Shown: piece by piece, positions 5,803 through 9,957 of the stretch
Layout of the letters: every line of letters begins with the position of its first letter
Numbering within the stretch: the stretch's first letter is position 1
Origin: Hyphomicrobiales bacterium
Lineage (GTDB): Bacteria > Pseudomonadota > Alphaproteobacteria > Rhizobiales > JAKIUO01
Assembly: GCA_027069645.1 (NCBI GenBank)
Contig: JALXEI010000363.1
Location: 1-9,957, forward strand
DNA: 9,957 nt
Direction: 5' to 3'
Translations under genes and position numbers: made by a program
The notes under the pieces: generated by a model
Databases searched by the model: none
Told to the model about the DNA's origin: nothing
Seen by the model: only the letters and a program-made list of their open reading frames with translations

Positions 5803-5813
5803 GAGGCCGGTTT
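5773..5813. repeat. Perfect 11-bp inverted repeat spanning the plus-gene stop codon
   Basis: AAACCGGCCTC (5773-5783) is mirrored exactly by GAGGCCGGTTT (5803-5813). The 19-base loop contains the stop codon at 5800-5802, so the left arm is coding sequence and the right arm starts right after the stop. The stem is GC-rich in its core but is followed by only a short T run inside the stem (TTT) and then AAAT. It may act as a 3'-end stabilising hairpin or a weak two-way terminator. Confidence 0.8.
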
Positions 5814-5821
5814 AAATCCGC

Positions 5822-5841
5822 ACCCTGAAGGAGGGTTTTTA
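5822..5841 (+). terminator. Candidate intrinsic terminator of the membrane protein gene
   Basis: ACCCT (5822-5826) and AGGGT (5832-5836) form a 5-bp stem with a 5-base loop, and the T tract 5836-5840 follows directly on the plus strand. It lies 20 bases after the stop codon. The stem is short, so termination strength is uncertain. The left arm is shared with the longer repeat 5823-5861, so the two folds are mutually exclusive. Confidence 0.55.
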
Positions 5842-5861
5842 GTCCCGCTCCTCCTTCAGGG
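5823..5861. repeat. Perfect 12-bp inverted repeat spanning the antiporter stop codon
   Basis: CCCTGAAGGAGG (5823-5834) is mirrored exactly by CCTCCTTCAGGG (5850-5861), with a 15-base loop holding the antiporter stop codon (5839-5841). The arm at 5850-5861 encodes the antiporter's final Leu-Lys-Glu-Glu region. On the minus strand no T tract follows the second arm, so it is not a typical intrinsic terminator. Confidence 0.8.
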
Positions 5862-7143
5862 CTTGCGGATCTTCGGTGCGAGCTTCGATGATTGTGCGTT
5901 TGACAAGGCCCTGCATGGTGAGGCCCTGGGCGATGATGGAGAAGACGACGACGGCATAGGTGGTAACGAGGATGATTGGCTTGTATTCATTGTTCGGCAA
6001 TGACAAAGCCAGCGCCACCGATATACCGCCACGCAATCCGCCCCATGTCAGAATGGTGATGGCCCCTTCGGTGAATTTTTCACGCAGCGACAACAGGCCG
6101 ATGGGCAGGGCGACAGAAGTCAGACGGGCGGCCAGCACGACGGGAATGGCAAACAGGGCGATGCCGATATATTGCCAGTGCGAAGCGACAACCAGCACTT
6201 CAAGGCCGATGAGCAGAAACAGGACGGAATTGAGGATTTCGTCACTCAGCGACCAGAACTGAAAAACGGCGGTGCGGGTTTTTTCGCTCATGGCAAAGCG
6301 GGCACCCTGATTGCCGATCAGCAGACCGGCGACAACCATTGCAATCGGCCCCGATATGTGCAGATGCAGAGCCAGCGCATAGGCTCCGGTGACCAGGGCA
6401 AGCGAGATCATTACCTCCAGGATATATTCGTCGATGGAGAGCATGAGATAGTAAGCTATATAACCGGCCACCAGCCCCAGCAAGGCACCGCCCAAAGCTT
6501 CCCGGATGAACAGCTCCACAATATCGAGCGCCGTCACATCCCCGCCACCGCCATGGCCATGCACACCAACCCCGGCAATGGTAATCATGACGGTGAACAC
6601 AACCACGCCGACACCATCATTGAACAGGCTCTCCCCGGCAATCTTGGCCTTGAGCAGAGGAGGAACGCGCACGGTTTTCAGTATGCCCAGAACGGCCACC
6701 GGATCGGTCGGCGAGATCAGAGCGCCGAAAACCAGCCACCAGATAAAGGGCAGATGTACCCCCAGTACATCCCCGGCCAGCCACATGATGAAGGCAATGA
6801 TGAAGGTTGAGATCAACACGCCAAGGGTGGACATCAGCGAAATGGCCCATTTGCGCGAGGCCAGTTCTTCCAGATCGATATGAACGGCTCCGGCGAACAA
6901 AAGGGCGCTTAAAAAACCGTTCATCAGCGCTTCGTGAAAATCAATGCTGTTGAGGGTGGCGCGTACGGTCGGCCCGATATTGAGCCCGGCAAACGAATAG
7001 TCCGCCACAACAATGCTCGCCGATGCGGCAAGCCCGATCACTACAATGCCTATGGTATGCGGCATTTTCAGAATCTGATGATTGAGATAGCCAAACAGCA
7101 CCGACAGGGTGAGCAGCAGGGCGATGATGTCAAGCAGGGTCAT
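5839..7143 (-). CDS. Na+/H+ antiporter, CPA1 (NhaP/NHE) family
   Basis: This is a 434-residue cation/proton antiporter with about 12 hydrophobic segments, located in the inner membrane and exchanging cytoplasmic Na+ (or K+) for protons. Family landmarks are ISPTDPVAVLGILK (143-156, with T146/D147), GESLFNDGVGVVVF (170-183) carrying the N175/D176 pair typical of CPA1 antiporters, and TWGGLRGGISVALALSLP (366-383). A His/Gly-rich loop HGHGGGGD (195-202) follows the ND helix and is unusual. The ATG at 7141-7143 begins MTLLDIIALL directly before helix 1; an in-frame upstream start would overlap the EVE gene. A 6-bp AGGAAA/TTTCCT repeat lies between the genes and includes the likely Shine-Dalgarno site. 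It is 13 bases after the EVE-domain gene, so it is probably co-transcribed with it. Ion specificity is not readable from sequence. Confidence 0.93.
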   Translation of the reverse strand: MTLLDIIALLLTLSVLFGYLNHQILKMPHTIGIVVIGLAASASIVVADYSFAGLNIGPTVRATLNSIDFHEALMNGFLSALLFAGAVHIDLEELASRKWAISLMSTLGVLISTFIIAFIMWLAGDVLGVHLPFIWWLVFGALISPTDPVAVLGILKTVRVPPLLKAKIAGESLFNDGVGVVVFTVMITIAGVGVHGHGGGGDVTALDIVELFIREALGGALLGLVAGYIAYYLMLSIDEYILEVMISLALVTGAYALALHLHISGPIAMVVAGLLIGNQGARFAMSEKTRTAVFQFWSLSDEILNSVLFLLIGLEVLVVASHWQYIGIALFAIPVVLAARLTSVALPIGLLSLREKFTEGAITILTWGGLRGGISVALALSLPNNEYKPIILVTTYAVVVFSIIAQGLTMQGLVKRTIIEARTEDPQALKEERD

Positions 7144-7156
7144 GAGGAAAGTTTTC

Positions 7157-7585
7157 CTATTCGGGGATTTTCGGCATGTCGGCGAGGTGACAGATCGCGG
7201 TCCATTCCTCGACACTCACCGGCTGCACATCGGGGCCGTTCTCGACCCGATCGGCAAAATCCTCCAGCTCCTGGCGCAATCTGACCATTTCCAGCGGCAC
7301 GCGTGATATGAGCCGCAGAAAAACCGCCAAATCAACCGCCAGCCACTGGCCGGTTTTGTCCGTGCTGTCCGGTTTGGCGGCACTCAATATGCGCACAATG
7401 CCGTAAAAACGGTTTTCCTTGCCGGTATGATAGAAAAAGGCCAGATCGCGCGGTTGCATGGCGGCAAAATGATCAAAAGCAGCTTCGTCGCGCACGCCAG
7501 ACCATTCATAGCCTTCATGGCTTTCTTCGGCGAGGTCGGAGAAGGACATTTTGTCCGGATCTGATTTGATCAGCCAGTACGCCAT
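7157..7585 (-). CDS. EVE-domain protein
   Basis: This is a 142-residue single-domain EVE protein (PUA-like fold). Members are thought to bind modified bases in DNA or RNA. Visible features are MAYWLIKSDPDKMSFSDL (1-18), YEWSGVRD (26-33), MQPRDLAFFYHTG (43-55, the RDLAFFYHTG block being the family's strongest signature), YGIVRI (61-66) and WLAVDL (81-86). Length matches the usual 130-150 residues. The ATG at 7583-7585 has AAGGAG 7 bases upstream, and its first base is the last base of the yciI stop codon, so the two genes are translationally coupled. yciI-EVE pairing is, as I recall, frequent in Alphaproteobacteria. The antiporter gene follows 13 bases later. Confidence 0.92.
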   Translation of the reverse strand: MAYWLIKSDPDKMSFSDLAEESHEGYEWSGVRDEAAFDHFAAMQPRDLAFFYHTGKENRFYGIVRILSAAKPDSTDKTGQWLAVDLAVFLRLISRVPLEMVRLRQELEDFADRVENGPDVQPVSVEEWTAICHLADMPKIPE

Positions 7586-7884
7586 CAGGACACTCCTTCC
7601 GGCGCGCCAAACAGCCATTTCCACGGGCGCACCTCGACACTCTCGAACACACCGGCCTTGTTGTAGGGATCACGGGCGGCAATGGCTTTGGCATCCTCCA
7701 GACTATCCGCCTCGACGATGACCAGCGAGCCACGCGGCTCCGAACCATCTTCGTTCATGAAGGGCCCGGCGGTTTTCATCTGATCGCCAAGGTCTTTCAA
7801 AAAGGCCAGATGATCCTCGCGATTGGCCTTGCGCAGGGCCAGCCCCTCCCCTGGTTTGTCTATGCAGATAAACGCATAAAGCAT
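7585..7884 (-). CDS. YciI-like protein
   Basis: This is a 99-residue YCII-domain protein with a ferredoxin-like dimeric alpha+beta barrel fold. It starts MLYAFICIDKPG. The conserved H25 in REDHLAFLK and D72 in ARDPYNKAGVFE correspond to the His/Asp pair thought to form a putative active site. SLVIVEADSLEDA (53-65) is the central strand-helix unit and ends in the family-typical VRPWKWLFG (85-93). The ATG at 7882-7884 has AAGGA 8 bases upstream. No reaction is established for most members. It is the first gene of the yciI-EVE-antiporter cluster, and a 20-base inverted repeat lies just upstream in its leader. Confidence 0.92.
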   Translation of the reverse strand: MLYAFICIDKPGEGLALRKANREDHLAFLKDLGDQMKTAGPFMNEDGSEPRGSLVIVEADSLEDAKAIAARDPYNKAGVFESVEVRPWKWLFGAPEGVS

Positions 7885-7898
7885 GACACTTTTCCTTC

Positions 7899-7918
7899 CG
7901 ATAATATTTCATTTATCG
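7899..7918. promoter_or_regulatory. Inverted repeat in the yciI leader
   Basis: CGATAA (7899-7904) is mirrored by TTATCG (7913-7918) with an 8-base AT-rich spacer. It sits about 14 bases upstream of the yciI ATG, just before its Shine-Dalgarno site. On the minus strand a CTGACA (a 5-of-6 -35 match) lies upstream, but no -10 is convincingly spaced. It could be an operator or a 5' hairpin, or chance. Confidence 0.3.
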
Positions 7919-7956
7919 CGAAAAGGTAGTGTCAGAAATCCGGTGCGTCCAGTGCT

Positions 7957-7986
7957 AAAAATATCCGGTGACAGCCTTGCAACCGG
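7957..7986 (-). terminator. Weak candidate terminator after pdxY
   Basis: On the minus strand CCGGT (7982-7986) and ACCGG (7965-7969) form a 5-bp stem with a 12-base loop, followed by the T-rich run TATTTTT (7957-7964). It begins 6 bases after the pyridoxal kinase stop. The stem is short for its loop, so read-through into yciI is possible. An 8-base direct repeat ATCCGGTG (7938-7945 and 7963-7970) overlaps it. Confidence 0.35.
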
Positions 7987-7992
7987 GATGAA

Positions 7993-8847
7993 TCAGGCAG
8001 CACTGTATTCCACCTTGCGAACATCGGCCGGTTCCACGGACGACCACTGGTCCTGTGTTTCAACAAGATGCAGTTCATCATCATCGCCGGTCTGTTCCAG
8101 CACGGTACTGACGCCCGCGGTGGCGAGACCAAGAGCGCGGTCCTGTGGTTCACCCGCCAGAATGGCCGCCATGTAAAATGCGGCAAGCAGATCACCTGTG
8201 CCATTGGCCCTGATGTCTTTTTTATTCACGGAAGTGACAAATGTCTGCACGTCTCCGGCGAGCAAATTCAGCAATGTTTGTGCCTTGCCCGGTACCGAAC
8301 TCACCAGCACCGACCCGCTCCCCAACTGATCAATAGCGGTCAGTGCCGACGCCTCGTCAAGAACCGGCCGCATGGTCAGCCATTCCAGTTCAAAACGGTT
8401 CGGGGTGACAATATCGGCAAGCGGCAACAGTTCGGCCCGCTGACATTCGGCCGCCTTGACATCGATAAAAAGGCCCTCGGGACGACCGGGACGGGCATCA
8501 TCGCCAAGCGTCGGATCATAAAGAAAAACGGCTTTCGGATTGAGCTTGCGCACCAGTTTCAGGGCATCAAGGGCAATAAAAACATGCTCGCGCGTCGGCA
8601 GATAGCCGGTCATCACCGCATCCACCTGATTGAGATGGCCACCAAATTCCAGCGCTTCGAGTGCCGGTCGCAATATTTTTGAATTGAGGCGCGAACCGCC
8701 AAAGATCTTGTGACCGGGATGATTTGAAAGTAAAACCGACGGCAGACTCCAGACCTCGTGGCCCAGCCGCTGCAAGACAAACTGCGTTACATTATTGCCA
8801 ACAAAGCCGCGCACAACCTGTGAGGACAGGGAGAGTATTTTTGCCAT
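7993..8847 (-). CDS. pdxY: Pyridoxal kinase, PdxY type
   Basis: This is a 284-residue ribokinase-fold kinase that phosphorylates pyridoxal (and related vitamers) with ATP to give pyridoxal 5'-phosphate in the salvage pathway. Landmarks are LSLSSQVVRGFVGNN (5-19, substrate side), SVLLSNHPGH (37-46), MTGYLP (79-84), the DPTLGDD loop (111-117), the TPNRFELEWL block (148-157), and the anion-hole/catalytic GTGD at 216-219 with D219 as base. Length is that of PdxY/PdxK. MAKILSLS is the family-like start, so the ATG at 8845-8847 is used. However, its GGAGG is 15 bases upstream, longer than ideal, and no closer in-frame start codon exists. It is divergent from the aldo/keto reductase gene across a 163-base gap. 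Confidence 0.94.
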   Translation of the reverse strand: MAKILSLSSQVVRGFVGNNVTQFVLQRLGHEVWSLPSVLLSNHPGHKIFGGSRLNSKILRPALEALEFGGHLNQVDAVMTGYLPTREHVFIALDALKLVRKLNPKAVFLYDPTLGDDARPGRPEGLFIDVKAAECQRAELLPLADIVTPNRFELEWLTMRPVLDEASALTAIDQLGSGSVLVSSVPGKAQTLLNLLAGDVQTFVTSVNKKDIRANGTGDLLAAFYMAAILAGEPQDRALGLATAGVSTVLEQTGDDDELHLVETQDQWSSVEPADVRKVEYSAA

Positions 8848-9010
8848 GCCTGTACTACAAAACCTCCGGGTTAACAGATATTGGACAGATGTTATCTGCT
8901 GGTGAGTGTACTTTACAAGCAAGCTGTGGCGCAAATCCGGCCCCTTTGTGAGACCTTTATGGTTTCAGCAACGCAACGCCGCCAGACAACAACAGAAAAA
9001 CAGGAATCAT
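8848..9010. promoter_or_regulatory. Divergent pdxY / aldo-keto reductase promoter region
   Basis: This is a shared 163-base upstream region. It contains a 13-bp palindrome CAGAT-GTT-ATCTG (8886-8898) with an additional CAGATA half copy at 8875-8880, a possible operator. For pdxY (minus) a TTGTAA / 16 bases / GATAAC arrangement is a weak promoter candidate overlapping the palindrome. No clear promoter is seen for the plus-strand gene; its AGGA Shine-Dalgarno site is at 9002-9005. Confidence 0.3.
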
Positions 9011-9957
9011 ATGGAACAAAGACAACTTGGCCGCAGCGATATAATGGTCTCGAAACTGTGCCTTGGCACCATGACCTGGGGACAACAGAACAGCGAGGCC
9101 GAAGGTTTCGAACAAATGGATTATGCCCTTGATCAGGGGATCAATTTTTTTGATACCGCCGAGCTTTATCCGATCCCCCCGAAACGCCAGACACAGGGCC
9201 GCACCGAAACCATCATCGGCAACTGGATGAAAGAGCGCAAAACGCGTGACAAAATCATTCTCGCCAGCAAGGTTGTCGGCCGCTCCTCTCATATGGACTG
9301 GTTTCGCAAGGATGGCGCAAAGAGCGAACTCAGCCCGGCACAAATTCGCGAGGCAATCGAAAGGTCCCTTCAAAGATTGCAAACCGACTATATAGACCTT
9401 TACCAGATCCACTGGCCCGACAGGCCCATGCGTCTGTTTGGTGGCCTCTCTTTCCAGCCTTATGAAGGCGAATATCACGATATCGAGGAAATCCTGCAAA
9501 CCATGCAGGAACTGGTAAAAGAGGGAAAAATTCGCACTATTGGCATTTCCAATGAAACACCCTGGGGCACCATGAACTATCTGTTCGCATCGCGCCTGTT
9601 TGATGTGCCACGAATAGTCAGTATTCAAAATGCCTATAATCTGCTCAATCGCGTATTTGAAACCGGCCTGTCAGAAATCACCCATCACGAGGGTATTGGT
9701 TTGCTGGCCTATTCTCCCCTCGCCCAGGGTTATCTGACTGGCAAATATCAAAATGGCGCCCTGCCCCGGGGTTCGCGCAAGCAATTGTTCAATCGACTGG
9801 AACGCTATGAAACCCCTGGAGCGGCAACGGCCATCGACAAATATCTGGAGATTGCCCGACGTTACAATCTCGATCCAGCGCAAATGGCCCTGCAATTTGT
9901 CACAACGCGCCCCTTTGTCACTTCAAACATTATCGGCGCCACCACCATGCAGCAGTT
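9011..9957 (+). CDS. tas: Tas-like aldo/keto reductase (3' end cut by window)
   Basis: This is an NAD(P)H-dependent aldo/keto reductase, partial: 315 codons are present and the frame is still open at the window edge. It closely resembles E. coli Tas as I remember it: LGTMTWGQQNSEAE (18-31), GINFFDTAELYP (43-54), and DYIDLYQIHWP (126-136). The AKR catalytic tetrad is visible as D48, Y53, K87 and H134. IGISNETPWG, LLAYSPLAQGYLTGKY and the late IIGATTMQQ segment that lines the cofactor site are also present. Tas is about 346 residues, so about 30 C-terminal residues are missing here. The ATG at 9011-9013 has AGGA 5 bases upstream. Its substrate is not known, and E. coli Tas was named for suppressing tyrosine auxotrophy. 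It is divergent from pdxY; whether they share regulation is open. Confidence 0.94.
   Translation, partial: MEQRQLGRSDIMVSKLCLGTMTWGQQNSEAEGFEQMDYALDQGINFFDTAELYPIPPKRQTQGRTETIIGNWMKERKTRDKIILASKVVGRSSHMDWFRKDGAKSELSPAQIREAIERSLQRLQTDYIDLYQIHWPDRPMRLFGGLSFQPYEGEYHDIEEILQTMQELVKEGKIRTIGISNETPWGTMNYLFASRLFDVPRIVSIQNAYNLLNRVFETGLSEITHHEGIGLLAYSPLAQGYLTGKYQNGALPRGSRKQLFNRLERYETPGAATAIDKYLEIARRYNLDPAQMALQFVTTRPFVTSNIIGATTMQQ

Noticed and set aside
6172..6810. Plus-strand frame of 212 codons opposite the antiporter
   Set aside because: Gln/His-rich translation with no domain pattern, typical of the complement of membrane-protein codons.
8957..9628. Long open frame (223 codons) on the minus strand opposite the aldo/keto reductase gene
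   Set aside because: It is antisense to a protein with all AKR catalytic residues, and its translation resembles no family; GC-rich codons commonly leave such frames open.
1..9957. CRISPR array, tRNA/rRNA genes, insertion sequence or phage genes
   Set aside because: No regularly spaced repeats, cloverleaf sequence, transposase motifs or phage-like proteins were seen on either strand.

Overview
The window looks like an alphaproteobacterial chromosome. The main reason is its histidine block on the minus strand, hisB - DUF2628 gene - hisH - hisA - hisF, an order with the extra DUF2628 gene that I associate with Hyphomicrobiales and related groups. The yciI-EVE gene pair is also familiar from that class. 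Genes are tightly packed, many with 1-14 base overlaps and clear Shine-Dalgarno sites. No tRNA, rRNA, insertion sequence or CRISPR array is visible. Genus cannot be told from this.

Layout. Positions 1-218 hold no gene I can support. Positions 219-4422 (minus strand, read from high to low coordinates) carry the late histidine genes: hisB, a DUF2628 membrane protein, hisH, then a two-gene RHH antitoxin / PIN-domain toxin module, hisA, a 52-residue single-span membrane protein, and hisF. The toxin-antitoxin module, with its own palindromic operator, sits between hisH and hisA. It therefore separates the two subunits of imidazole-glycerol-phosphate synthase (HisH and HisF). hisE, commonly last in this operon in relatives, is not seen in the 218 bases after hisF.

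Positions 4581-5802 are a TetR-type repressor gene (minus) divergent from a four-helix membrane protein gene (plus). Between them lie a near-consensus promoter and two related 16-bp imperfect palindromes, placed so that one repressor could silence both genes. The plus gene converges on a Na+/H+ antiporter gene; the 36-base gap and the two gene ends contain two long perfect inverted repeats, each spanning a stop codon, and one short intrinsic-terminator-like hairpin.

Positions 5839-7884 (minus) are a compact yciI - EVE-domain - CPA1 antiporter cluster. Upstream of it is a PdxY-type pyridoxal kinase gene (7993-8847, minus), divergent from a Tas-like aldo/keto reductase gene (9011 onward, plus) that runs off the window end.

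The enzymes are ordinary. The parts worth a second look are the toxin-antitoxin module inside the his operon, the small membrane ORF between hisA and hisF, the hisB leader with an overlapping upstream ORF, the TetR operator pair, and the stop-codon-spanning hairpins at the convergent junction.
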